Below, in pieces: positions 34,352 to 42,493 of a DNA stretch of 42,709 bases. The translations under genes and the position numbers were made by a program. The stretch's first letter is position 1; each line of letters begins with the position of its first letter. The DNA is from Bacillota bacterium (GTDB lineage: Bacteria > Bacillota > Bacilli > Alicyclobacillales > SLC66): assembly GCA_021793015.1 (NCBI GenBank), contig JAJYTO010000007.1:1-42709 (forward strand), in the 5' to 3' direction. The notes under the pieces were generated by a model. That model was not told the origin of the DNA. It ran no database searches and saw nothing but the letters and a program-made list of their open reading frames with translations.

Positions 34352-34420
34352 GCGCGAGTGGCGCACGCATATCCCCGCTCACGTGCGCCACTCGCGCAGG
34401 CAAGCGCCGTCTGCTTGCCT
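34352..34420. repeat. Two tandem perfect hairpins between thiD and thiM
   Basis: GCGCGAGTGGCGCACG (34352-34367) pairs with its exact inverse at 34382-34397 across 14 bases. Next to it AGGCAAGC (34398-34405) pairs with GCTTGCCT (34413-34420) across 7 bases, ending at the thiD stop. In the transcript the smaller hairpin comes first. They could be mRNA stability elements, an attenuator within the operon or a REP-like repeat. Confidence 0.85.
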
Positions 34421-35350
34421 TCACTTCTCTTGCAGCACCCATTCTCCATGCAGCCTGCGATAAACGCCGCCAGATTTGACGCCGCTTGCCAGTTTCACCG
34501 CCGCCGAATGATCTGTCGGGCCGTGGCCCGCTCCTATGTTCCAATCAACGGCCGTGCTGATCGCATCCGATACATACGCCTTGGCCGATGCGACGGCGTC
34601 CAGACTATCCATTCCGGCGGCCAGGCAGGCGGTGATCGCCGAGGAAAATGTACATCCCGTGCCGTGAGTCTTCCGGCTCTCCACGCGCGGTGCATGGAAC
34701 CTCGTAAATGACTGCCCGTCAAACACGAGATCCACCGCCTCCTGCGCGCTCCCAGAAAGATTGTCGGAGAGGTCGTCGCCTGACGCTGGAACGTGGCCTC
34801 CCTTGATGACGACCACGCGGGGGCCCATGCGGGCAATGTCGCGGGCTGCCCGCAGGCGGTCGTTCCAGGTGCGCAGGGGATAGCCGCAAAGAACTTCCGC
34901 CTCAGGCAAATTGGGCGTAACGACTGTCGCAATCCGAAACAGATGCGATCTGAACAGACTGACCGCATCCCTGTCAAGAAGAGACTCGCCGCCTTTGGCC
35001 ACCATGACCGGATCCACGACAATATTGCACACGCCAAACTCTTCCAAAGCGGCGCTCACAGCGCGAACGACTCCGGCATTGCCGAGCATGCCGGTCTTGA
35101 CCGCGTGCGCCCCGATATCTTTCAGCACCGATTTCAGTTGAAGAGTGACAAAATCCGGCGCAACCTCAAATATGCCCTGGACGCCCATCGTATTTTGCGC
35201 GGTCAGGGATGTCACGCACGCGGCGCCATAGACGCTAAAGGCGGCAAACGTCTTGAGATCCGCCTGTATGCCCGCTCCGCCGCCGCTGTCAGAACCGGCC
35301 ACTGTTAACGCGCGCACCACCCCGCGCTGATCCGTCATCCGCACAGCCAT
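34421..35350 (-). CDS. thiD: Bifunctional HMP/HMP-phosphate kinase
   Basis: This 309-residue ribokinase-fold enzyme phosphorylates hydroxymethylpyrimidine twice. It has AGSDSGGGAGIQADLKTF near the start, 'DPVMVAKGGESLL' in the centre and the anion-hole motif HGTGCTFSSA. The usual end 'GHGP' is followed by an extra 25-30 residues, making it longer than most ThiD (about 270). ATG is preceded by GGGAGGAG. First gene of the operon, directly after a TPP riboswitch. Confidence 0.94.
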   Translation of the reverse strand: MAVRMTDQRGVVRALTVAGSDSGGGAGIQADLKTFAAFSVYGAACVTSLTAQNTMGVQGIFEVAPDFVTLQLKSVLKDIGAHAVKTGMLGNAGVVRAVSAALEEFGVCNIVVDPVMVAKGGESLLDRDAVSLFRSHLFRIATVVTPNLPEAEVLCGYPLRTWNDRLRAARDIARMGPRVVVIKGGHVPASGDDLSDNLSGSAQEAVDLVFDGQSFTRFHAPRVESRKTHGTGCTFSSAITACLAAGMDSLDAVASAKAYVSDAISTAVDWNIGAGHGPTDHSAAVKLASGVKSGGVYRRLHGEWVLQEK

Positions 35351-35431
35351 TTCTCCTCCCGCGCGACGCGCCCAAAACAACAAAGACCACCCAAAAAGGC
35401 GTGGCCTGGATCCAAATGCAACCGATCGCGT

Positions 35432-35518
35432 CCACTTCCCTACGCTGGCACAACCCAGTTCAGGTTCCGAGGGTCCAAGGACAATGCCCTGTCTCAGCCG
35501 TAACGGCGCCCCTAGTGG
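35432..35518 (-). ncRNA. TPP riboswitch (THI box)
   Basis: On the minus strand the conserved blocks appear in order: CCACTAGGGGCGCC, GGCTGAGAC, GACCCTCGGAACCTGA, and TGCCAGCGTAGGGAAGTGG. The outer stem P1 pairs CCACT (35514-35518) with AGTGG (35432-35436). It senses thiamine pyrophosphate and should lower thiDME expression when it is plentiful. Downstream, AGGC-CAC-GCCT then TTTTT at 35393-35407 may be a weak terminator, and GGCCAC can also pair with GTGGTC; the expression platform is uncertain. Confidence 0.96.
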
Positions 35519-35523
35519 TTCTA

Positions 35524-35655
35524 TTAGACTGAAGAAATTATAGCGCTGACGGACATCGCTGTCAATTTGCAAAGGTCAGTGTGCGAATTCACAAGTTTCA
35601 CAACTTGGCAAACCGCGCAATCTAGCAATTGCTCCCCTGCGCATGCTCCATCCAT
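35524..35655 (-). CDS. Candidate 43-residue cysteine-containing peptide
   Basis: An open frame of 44 codons starts at ATG 35655 with a perfect AGGAGG 6 bases before it. The peptide begins MDGACAGEQLLDCAVC and has four cysteines, including CAVC. It resembles nothing I know. Its coding region overlaps the consensus promoter of thiDME and stops 6 bases before the riboswitch aptamer. The strong ribosome site argues for translation; the overlap with the promoter and lack of a family argue against. It could be a leader peptide or a chance frame. Confidence 0.35.
   Translation of the reverse strand: MDGACAGEQLLDCAVCQVVKLVNSHTDLCKLTAMSVSAIISSV
35537..35565 (-). promoter_or_regulatory. Consensus sigma-A promoter of thiDME
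   Basis: On the minus strand TTGACA (35560-35565) and TATAAT (35537-35542) are separated by exactly 17 bases, a perfect match to the consensus. Transcription would begin near 35530, just before the riboswitch. Confidence 0.9.
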
Positions 35656-35876
35656 AATCATCCTCCTGGGATCAAGCAAATTTCAAGCAACAATTCGTAA
35701 CGTATAGCAAAAGTGGGCGATTTCTTTCCCGAAAAATCGCCGCAGGCGTATTTTTCTTCCCGTTTGTTGGTGACGCGCAAGTGAGATTTTGCTTCGCAAA
35801 ACTCAGGCATGAAAGCCCATCCCTACAATTGGATATTTATTGACGAAACCAAAAATTAAGAAGGGCGGATTTCGAC
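35656..35876. other. Gap before the RND operon
   Basis: No gene is supported. Two hairpins are visible: GCGATTT-CTTTCCCGA-AAATCGC at about 35717-35740 and TTTTGC-TTC-GCAAAA at about 35792-35806. The stretch is AT-rich compared with the RND genes that follow. No known riboswitch pattern was recognised, and no clear -35/-10 pair could be chosen for the adaptor gene, though TTGACG occurs at about 35839. Confidence 0.4.
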
Positions 35877-38800
35877 ATGTTCCTTCCCGCCAACGGATTG
35901 AAGAGCCGCGTGATAAGAGTGGGAGCATCGGCGCTGATCATTGGCGGTGCTGTCACAGCGTACACCGTCAATGGCCGCATCCAGACAAGCGCCATGGCGA
36001 AACAGGCTGCAGCGCCAAAATCCGTGTACGTGCAGACAGCGGCCGCAAGAATGGGGACGATCCAGCAGACCGTTCCATTGTCCGGCTATGTCGTCAGTCC
36101 GCAAATGGTTGCCCTCGGTCCCAGAATCGCCGGGGTACTGCAGTCTGTCAACGTTTCGGTGGGCCAGAGAGTGACGCAGGGTCAGGTGCTGGCGCAACTG
36201 AATGCTGCGGCCCAACAGGCGCAGATGCAGATCGCGCAGGGAACACTGGCGGGAGCGGAGGGAAAATTGGCGCAGGGAGAACAGTCCGCGAATCCCGACA
36301 CTCTTGGAATCGCCAGGGATGCGGTCGCTCTTGCGAAGGAAAAATTGCAGGCGCTAAACGCGGGACCGCCGCCCGCGAAGATTGCGCAGGCGCGCGCGGC
36401 GGCCGCCGCCAATGCCACCGCTCTCGCACAGTTGAAACGCCAGGCGACGCTGGTCGGCTCCGCCGACGGACCGCAGGCGATCGCCCTGCGCGACGCGAGA
36501 AACGCCCTGCTCAGCCTCTCGGCGAAGACGAGTCCGCTGACCCTCGCTGTCGCCGACGCTGCACAGGCGCTGCACAGCCTGACTTCCGGCGTCGCACCGC
36601 AAAACGTGGCCGTGTCAACCCAGCAGCAGAATATGAACGCCAATGCGGCCAGCCTGCAGGCAGCCCAAAACGCGCTGTCCCTCATTCAGTCTTCTGGCAG
36701 CGTCCCCGGCACAACCGTCGCCAACGACCAGGCGACGCTCAAACAGGCACAGCAGAATGTGCTGTCTTTGCAGCAACAGTTGCAGCAGGCCGCCGCGGGC
36801 GGCGCCGTCACCTCCGCCACGACGGCGGCGATCCAGGCGGCGCAAAACAATGAGAGTTCCGTACAGAGCACCAGCAGCCCACAGGGGACCGCAGTAAGCA
36901 ATGACGAACAGTCGCTCGCCGCGGCGCAGGCCAATCTGGCGGCGCTGCAGGCGCAACAGCCCCCCGCCAACAGTTCAACCTCTGCGCAGGTCAGCGTAGC
37001 ACAGAGCAACGTGTCCGCCGCTGAAAACAGCAACAGCCCGGACGGCGTGGCGGTGGCGAACGATCAGGCCGCTCTCGATGCGGCGAAGAGCGCGCTCGCC
37101 AGCGCACAGCAGGCTGAAACATCCGAAACCACTTCAGACTCAGATTCAACTCCAGATGCCGCCATTACCGCCGACCAAGCCGCCGTCACTCAGGCCCAGG
37201 CCAAGCTCAACGAGGATCAAGCGACCTGGAACACCGCCATCCAAAACGCACAGAATCAGTTGACCATCGCCGAGGCCGCCGCAGAGCAACAGTCATCCAG
37301 CACCGCGTCTTCCCAGCAATCGCAGATTGCCGCCGCGCAAAACGCGGTGGCGCAGGCGCAGGCCAAATTGACCTCAGATCAGGCAGCGTGGAGCGCGGCC
37401 ATCGCGCAAGCGCAGAATCAGTCCAACCAGGCCGAGGCCGCCGCGCAGACACAGACCCAAACGGCCACGACATCCCTCCAAAACCAACTCAGTTCCGCCC
37501 AGGACGCGGAGGTGGCCGCACAAAACAAATTGGCTCTCGACCAAGCCAGTTGGACGAACGCGATCAGCCAGGCAGAGAACCAGGTGAGCACGGAGGGCGC
37601 GTTGGTGCAGCAGCAGGATGCGGCCAACCAGGGAAAACTGGCGCTCTTGCAAGCGCAGGAACAGCAGGCGGTTCAAACGGCCACCGCCACTCTGGCAAGC
37701 GCAAAGGCGCAGTACGCGCAGGCCGTGCGCTCGGCCGAGCAAGCTGTCGCCATCGCGAAAAGCAACGACATCTCCGCCGTACAGCGCATGCAGGCTGGAC
37801 TTATCAAGGCAGAAAGCGTGCTGACGGCGAGTCGGGGCGCACTGTCCGCGTTGACCGCTCCACCGCAGCCAGCCGTTGTCGCCGAGGCAAAAACAGCGAT
37901 CGCGGCCGCCAAAGGCAAAGTTCAATTGCTCCTGCACCCTTACAACAGCGGCACGCTGCAGTCATTACAAGGCGCCGTTTCCGTGGCCCAGGCCAAACTC
38001 GACTTGGCCCGGGAAGCGCTCAGCAACACGACGATCAACGCGCCATTTAGCGGCGTCGTCACGGCGGTGAGTGGCGCGCAAGGTGATTCTGTGGCCGCGC
38101 AAAAACCCCTGATTTCCATGATCGGCAACAGTCTGGAGATCCAGGCGAGCATGAGTCAGCAGGACATCAACAAGGTGCGCGCAGGCGATCCAGTCCGTTT
38201 CACCCTGCCGTTTGCCGCGAACCAGTCCTTCCCCGGCTCGGTCTTGTCCGTGTCGCCAACGGCCAATCCACAGACGCTCGCCTTCACCGTGTCGGTGGTT
38301 CCCAAACAGAAGATCGCCGGACTGGCGGCGGGTGAGACAGCGTACATTCAGGTGGTCACAAGCTCCGACACGCACGCCGTGCTCATCCCGACCGCCGCCA
38401 TCGTCACTCAGTCTGGGACGCCGCAGGTGTTCGAGGTGAAAAATGGGCGCGCTCTCCTGATAAATATTGTCACGGGCGCCACGCAGGGTTCCTGGACTCA
38501 GATCGACTCCGGCGTTTCGGCGGGTGATAAGGTGGTCACACTCGGTCAGACGTTTCTAGCCCCTGGCGATCGCGTCACAGTCGCCAACGCAATTTCCAGG
38601 TTGACGTCGACCGCAGCGGCAAAACATCGGCGCAAGGGATCCGGCGCCGCGACGTCGCAAAGCTCAGGCAAAGCCTCCGGCGCGACCTCGCCGGGCGGAT
38701 CCGCGCATCGGGGAATCTCTGCCCACAAACCCGCCGGCAAACACGGCCATAAGCATCATAAGGGCGCTCACAAGCACCGCAAAGGCGCTCACAAGCATCA

Positions 38801-38912
38801 TAAAGGCGCCCATAAACACCGCAAAGGCGCGCGCAAGCCCGCGGGGCAGTCTCCCGCATCCAATAAGACTGGGGCCACCGCAAGCGGCGCGAGTGGGGGG
38901 AGTACATCGTGA
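35877..38912 (+). CDS. RND efflux adaptor with giant coiled coil
   Basis: This 1011-residue adaptor (HlyD/MFP family) is over twice the family length. Residues 15-35 anchor it in the membrane. The first lipoyl half-motif (GVLQSVNVSVGQRVTQGQVLAQLN) is at about 84-107 and the second (INAPFSGVVTAVSGAQGDSVAAQKPLISM) at about 718-746. The 600 residues between them are Ala/Gln-rich helix. From 435 to about 590 there are three copies of a 54-residue unit with KL..DQA.W..AI..A.NQ (Leu444, 498, 552). Beta-barrel and membrane-proximal domains follow to about 900. The end is a Lys/His-rich 7-residue repeat. It overlaps the permease by four bases. In a Gram-positive cell the long hairpin might cross the wall; that is inference. 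Confidence 0.88.
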   Translation: MFLPANGLKSRVIRVGASALIIGGAVTAYTVNGRIQTSAMAKQAAAPKSVYVQTAAARMGTIQQTVPLSGYVVSPQMVALGPRIAGVLQSVNVSVGQRVTQGQVLAQLNAAAQQAQMQIAQGTLAGAEGKLAQGEQSANPDTLGIARDAVALAKEKLQALNAGPPPAKIAQARAAAAANATALAQLKRQATLVGSADGPQAIALRDARNALLSLSAKTSPLTLAVADAAQALHSLTSGVAPQNVAVSTQQQNMNANAASLQAAQNALSLIQSSGSVPGTTVANDQATLKQAQQNVLSLQQQLQQAAAGGAVTSATTAAIQAAQNNESSVQSTSSPQGTAVSNDEQSLAAAQANLAALQAQQPPANSSTSAQVSVAQSNVSAAENSNSPDGVAVANDQAALDAAKSALASAQQAETSETTSDSDSTPDAAITADQAAVTQAQAKLNEDQATWNTAIQNAQNQLTIAEAAAEQQSSSTASSQQSQIAAAQNAVAQAQAKLTSDQAAWSAAIAQAQNQSNQAEAAAQTQTQTATTSLQNQLSSAQDAEVAAQNKLALDQASWTNAISQAENQVSTEGALVQQQDAANQGKLALLQAQEQQAVQTATATLASAKAQYAQAVRSAEQAVAIAKSNDISAVQRMQAGLIKAESVLTASRGALSALTAPPQPAVVAEAKTAIAAAKGKVQLLLHPYNSGTLQSLQGAVSVAQAKLDLAREALSNTTINAPFSGVVTAVSGAQGDSVAAQKPLISMIGNSLEIQASMSQQDINKVRAGDPVRFTLPFAANQSFPGSVLSVSPTANPQTLAFTVSVVPKQKIAGLAAGETAYIQVVTSSDTHAVLIPTAAIVTQSGTPQVFEVKNGRALLINIVTGATQGSWTQIDSGVSAGDKVVTLGQTFLAPGDRVTVANAISRLTSTAAAKHRRKGSGAATSQSSGKASGATSPGGSAHRGISAHKPAGKHGHKHHKGAHKHRKGAHKHHKGAHKHRKGARKPAGQSPASNKTGATASGASGGSTS
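37179..37660 (+). repeat. 54-residue (162-bp) repeats in the adaptor coiled coil
   Basis: Three successive protein repeats start at about residues 435, 489 and 543. The conserved core is AKL..DQA.W..AI.QA.NQ, and aligned leucines fall at 444, 498 and 552, an exact 54-residue step. Upstream, looser repeats marked by PxGTxVxNDQ occur at about residues 277, 335, 388 and 426. The DNA copies are diverged, so the expansion is old. Confidence 0.85.
38760..38838 (+). repeat. 21-bp tandem repeat encoding KGAHKHR/H
   Basis: Three 21-base units (38760-38780, 38781-38801, 38802-38822) and a diverged fourth encode KGAHKHR, KGAHKHH, KGAHKHR, KGARKPA near the adaptor C-terminus. The repeats are rich in His and Lys and could bind metal ions or anionic wall polymers. 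Confidence 0.9.
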
Positions 38913-41900
38913 ACATCACCGAGATCGCGGTCCGACGGCCTGTCACCATATTGATGGTCATCCTGGGACTCGTGGTCATGGGAGCGATCTCATATGGGCT
39001 CCTGCCAGTGCGTGAATTGCCCAATGTCCGCTATCCGTATCTCCAGGTGACGGTCAGCGACCCGGGCGCCGATCCGCAGGATGTGCGACTGAGTGTCACC
39101 GATCCGATGGAAAACGCCCTGACGTCTGTCAACGGCGTCACATCCATGACTTCGATCTCCATGCAGGGCCAGTCAGAGATCACCCTTCAGTTGGCTTCCG
39201 GCGTCAGCCTCGGCACTGCGGCCAACGATGTGGCCCAGGCGCTGCACTCTGTGGCCCGCAAACTGCCGTCCACAGCCAGCCTGCCGAGTATCACCGAGAC
39301 TAATCCGGCCGCCATGCCGATCCTCAATCTGTCGCTGTCCGGAAAACTCAGCCAGACGCAACTCTACACACTGGCGCAAAACACGATCGTCCCCGCCATC
39401 GAGAGCGTCCCCGGCGTGGGGAGCGTCAATGTCCAGGGCGGTCTGATTCCCCAGATCAATGTGCAGGTGCACGAATCTGCCATGCTCGCCTATGGCGTGA
39501 CGCTGCCCCAGATCCGTCAGGCCCTGGCGGCGCAAAATGCCACCGTGCCAAGCGGAGCGATCAACAATGGATCACAGACTTACACGGTCAGCACCAATTC
39601 CCCGTACACCTCGCTTCAGAGCCTTGGCAACGTCATCATTGCCGCGCCAGCACCACGCGGTGCTGGCGGTGCTGGCGGTGCTGGCGGTGCTGGCGGTGCT
39701 GGCGGTGCAGGTGGTGCAGGTGGTGCAGGCGGTGCAGGCGGTGCAGGCGGTGCAGGCGGTGCAGGCGGTGCAGGCGGTGCTGGCGGTGCTGGCAGTGCTG
39801 GCGGCGTTGGTGGTGCAGGCGGTGTTGGCAGCGTGACTGGCGCTGCGGGCGGTGCATCCACCGTCCCGCAAACCCGGTCAGTGACGCTCGGCCAAATTGC
39901 CAGCATCACGCAGGGATACGCGACACCGACTACCGTCAACCGGATCAACGAGAAGACCGCGATCGGACTGTCGATCGCCGCGCAGAGCAACGCAAACAGC
40001 CTGAGCGTGGAATCCGGCGTGCTGAATGTGCTGCAGACACTGAAAAAGACCCTGCCGCCTGGAGCCGCACTGAACGTGATCGCCGACACAACCGTGTATA
40101 CCCGCGCGGCGCTTAGCGCGGTCTTGCGCGACCTGGTGCTCGCCGTCGTGCTTGCCTCAGCGGTCCTCTATCTGTTCCTGCGCCGCCTGAGCCATACGAT
40201 CATCGTGCTGTGCGCGATTCCGGCCAGCCTCATCGCTACCTTTACAGTGATGTACGCGTTCGGCTTCTCGCTCGACCTCATGAGCATGCTTGCCCTGTCA
40301 CTACTCATCGGGATACTGGTCGACGACTCGATCGTCGTTCTGGAGAACATCGACCGCCATCTTACACTGGGCGCCGATCCCAGGACCGCCGCGGTTCGCG
40401 GCCGCATGGAGATCGGCGCCGCCGCGGTCGCCATCACGCTGACGGATGTGGTTGTGTACGTGCCGATCGTCTTCGTGCACGGCACGGTCGGACAATTGTT
40501 TCGCGAATTTGGCGTGACCATAGTGGCCGCAACCCTGTTCTCGCTGTTTGTGTCATTTACACTGACGCCCATGCTCGCCTCCCGCTGGTTGCGAATCAAC
40601 CGCGGCAAAGATCAGTCCGCACTGGATCTTGATCCGGAGAGCGGGGCTTCCCCGCCTGCAGGGAAGACGCGGGCGACGGTCGCCAGACTGCGCCGGTTGC
40701 GCTTCCCTGCATGGCAGCGGCTGATGAGTTCGTTGCTGGGATTCTATGAGCGTCTGATTCGATTGGCGCTCCGCCGTCGCATGCGCGTGGTGGCCATCGG
40801 CCTGTCGGCCCTCGCGCTCAGCGCCTGCTTCATACCCTTTGGATGGGTGGGCACCGCGTTCGTGCCGCAGGAGAATCCGCAGGTCTTTCGCGTCGATGCG
40901 CAGATGCCGACGGGCACCTCGCTGCAAACAACCGACGCGGCCATGCGCGTATTTTCGGCAAAGATAAAAAGATTGCCCGCCATACAGGCTGTTTTTGCGA
41001 CGGCCGGAAATTCGCTCGCCGGGATCACGGCGACCAACGCGGCTGTCCTCACCGTGGTGCGCAGCGACAAGGGTCTGACAAACAGCGCGGGCAGGGCGGC
41101 AAAGGGAAAACGCAAAGGCCGCGGAGGCAGGGGCCACGGCCATAAAGCTGCGGGGGGCAAGGGCGGAGGCGGCAAAAAGGGGCGGAAAAAGGGGTTGTTC
41201 CCGCGGAACGGGATCTCGCTGAGCGGCTATCAATCCGCTCCGCTGCCTCCCCTGCAACCTCTGCTGGCGCGCGTCAGCGCGATCGCGCACACCATTCCCG
41301 GATTGCAGATCCAGACCGATGTGCCGAACCCACTGGTCGTCAGCGGCAGCGAGCCGATCAGCGTGATCGTGAGCGGTCCGAGCACCGCCGTATTGGAGGC
41401 GTTGGCCGCCAGGGTGCAGGGTATGCTCACGCAAGTGCCTTCATTGACAAACATCCAGAACCAGACTGCAGCGAATCTGCCCATCTGGCTGATTCACGTG
41501 AACAATCAATCCGCAGCGCAGCTTGGCGTCAACGCCCTGATGGTGGGCCAGGCGGCGCAGACAGCCATCGGCGGCGCAGTCGCTTCCACCCTGCAGTCTC
41601 CCGGAGGCGGCGTGCAGACCAACATCATGGTCAGCCTGAATCACGGCAGTCATCTGTCTCCCGCCCAAATGGCGGATATTCCGATTGCCCGTCGCGGAAC
41701 GCAGATGATCACGCTGGGCGAGGTGGCGACCGTATCGCTCGTGCCCGGACCCGTGTCGCTCAATGAAGCGAATCGTCAATTGACGGCGGTCGTCACCGCG
41801 GGCACCACCAATCCAGCGCTCGGCATCGTGGCGCAACAGGTGCAGGCGGCGGTGAACGGCCTCTCTCTGCCCCCCGGCTACAGCATCACGCTGGGCGGCG

Positions 41901-42493
41901 AGATCGCTCAGCAGACCCAGGCGTTTGGCCCGCTGCTGCAGGCGTTCATCCTGTCTGTCGCCCTTGTGTACATGCTCATGGCGGCGCTCTATGAATCTCT
42001 CGTCATGCCGTTGGTCGTGCTGTTTTCCCTGCCAATGGCCACCGTGGGCGCGTTCCTGGGACTCTTGGTCAGCGGACAGACGCTCAACATCTTCTCCTTC
42101 ATGGCCATGATCATGCTCATGGGCCTCGTGGCCAAGAACGCGATTTTGCTCGTGGACTATACCGGCCAGCTGATCCGCAAAGGTATGCCGCGCAGCGAGG
42201 CGCTCGTCCTGGCGGGCAAGACCCGCTTGCGCCCCATCGTGATGACCACCGCGACCATGGTGTTTTCCATGATCCCACTGGCGCTGCGCACAGGGATCGG
42301 CTCTTCGGACCGCATTCCCATCGCCGTGGTCCTGATCGGCGGGCTCACCACATCGACCCTGCTGACACTGGTGGTCGTTCCAGTGTTGTACACGTATATG
42401 GATGATTTTCGCCAGTGGCTCGTCCAATTCCGCCGCAACCATACAGCGGTTCCCGGATCGGCGCCGTCGGCCACGCAGGGGGGATCGCCGTGA
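38909..42493 (+). CDS. RND efflux permease (AcrB/MdtB type), expanded
   Basis: This 1194-residue inner-membrane proton antiporter has the RND start 'ITEIAVRRPVTILMVILGLVVMG', the proton-relay aspartates in LLIGILVDDSIVVLENIDRH and the partner lysine in GLVAKNAILLVDYTG. It is about 150 residues longer than usual because of two insertions: a (Gly-Ala-Gly)n tract at about residues 251-308 in the first extracytoplasmic half and a Lys/Arg/Gly/His stretch at about 726-772 in the second. A second permease gene overlaps its end, as in MdtBC pumps. Substrate unknown; MdtBC-like drug or bile export and SwrC-like peptide export are candidates. GTG start, overlapping the adaptor stop by four bases. Confidence 0.92.
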   Translation: MNITEIAVRRPVTILMVILGLVVMGAISYGLLPVRELPNVRYPYLQVTVSDPGADPQDVRLSVTDPMENALTSVNGVTSMTSISMQGQSEITLQLASGVSLGTAANDVAQALHSVARKLPSTASLPSITETNPAAMPILNLSLSGKLSQTQLYTLAQNTIVPAIESVPGVGSVNVQGGLIPQINVQVHESAMLAYGVTLPQIRQALAAQNATVPSGAINNGSQTYTVSTNSPYTSLQSLGNVIIAAPAPRGAGGAGGAGGAGGAGGAGGAGGAGGAGGAGGAGGAGGAGGAGGAGSAGGVGGAGGVGSVTGAAGGASTVPQTRSVTLGQIASITQGYATPTTVNRINEKTAIGLSIAAQSNANSLSVESGVLNVLQTLKKTLPPGAALNVIADTTVYTRAALSAVLRDLVLAVVLASAVLYLFLRRLSHTIIVLCAIPASLIATFTVMYAFGFSLDLMSMLALSLLIGILVDDSIVVLENIDRHLTLGADPRTAAVRGRMEIGAAAVAITLTDVVVYVPIVFVHGTVGQLFREFGVTIVAATLFSLFVSFTLTPMLASRWLRINRGKDQSALDLDPESGASPPAGKTRATVARLRRLRFPAWQRLMSSLLGFYERLIRLALRRRMRVVAIGLSALALSACFIPFGWVGTAFVPQENPQVFRVDAQMPTGTSLQTTDAAMRVFSAKIKRLPAIQAVFATAGNSLAGITATNAAVLTVVRSDKGLTNSAGRAAKGKRKGRGGRGHGHKAAGGKGGGGKKGRKKGLFPRNGISLSGYQSAPLPPLQPLLARVSAIAHTIPGLQIQTDVPNPLVVSGSEPISVIVSGPSTAVLEALAARVQGMLTQVPSLTNIQNQTAANLPIWLIHVNNQSAAQLGVNALMVGQAAQTAIGGAVASTLQSPGGGVQTNIMVSLNHGSHLSPAQMADIPIARRGTQMITLGEVATVSLVPGPVSLNEANRQLTAVVTAGTTNPALGIVAQQVQAAVNGLSLPPGYSITLGGEIAQQTQAFGPLLQAFILSVALVYMLMAALYESLVMPLVVLFSLPMATVGAFLGLLVSGQTLNIFSFMAMIMLMGLVAKNAILLVDYTGQLIRKGMPRSEALVLAGKTRLRPIVMTTATMVFSMIPLALRTGIGSSDRIPIAVVLIGGLTTSTLLTLVVVPVLYTYMDDFRQWLVQFRRNHTAVPGSAPSATQGGSP
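39659..39835 (+). repeat. 9-bp tandem repeat encoding Gly-Ala-Gly, about 19 units
   Basis: Units of GGTGCTGGC or GGTGCAGGC/GGTGCAGGT run in frame for about 170 bases. GCT units flank a block of GCA units, so the tract seems to have grown by local duplication. Its length should vary between strains by whole three-residue steps. Confidence 0.95.
41085..41217 (+). other. Lys/Arg/Gly/His-rich insertion in the permease
   Basis: About 45 residues (KGKRKGRGGRGHGHK, then GGGGKKGRKKG) interrupt the second extracytoplasmic domain just after 'AAVLTVVRSDKGL' and before 'LQPLLARVSAIAHTIPGLQIQ'. Family members usually pass directly from one to the other with a few residues. Strongly basic and flexible. 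Confidence 0.75.

Noticed and set aside
35700..35876. Riboswitch before the RND adaptor
   Set aside because: Two hairpins are present, but no pattern of c-di-GMP, c-di-AMP, guanidine, NiCo or other known riboswitch classes was recognised.
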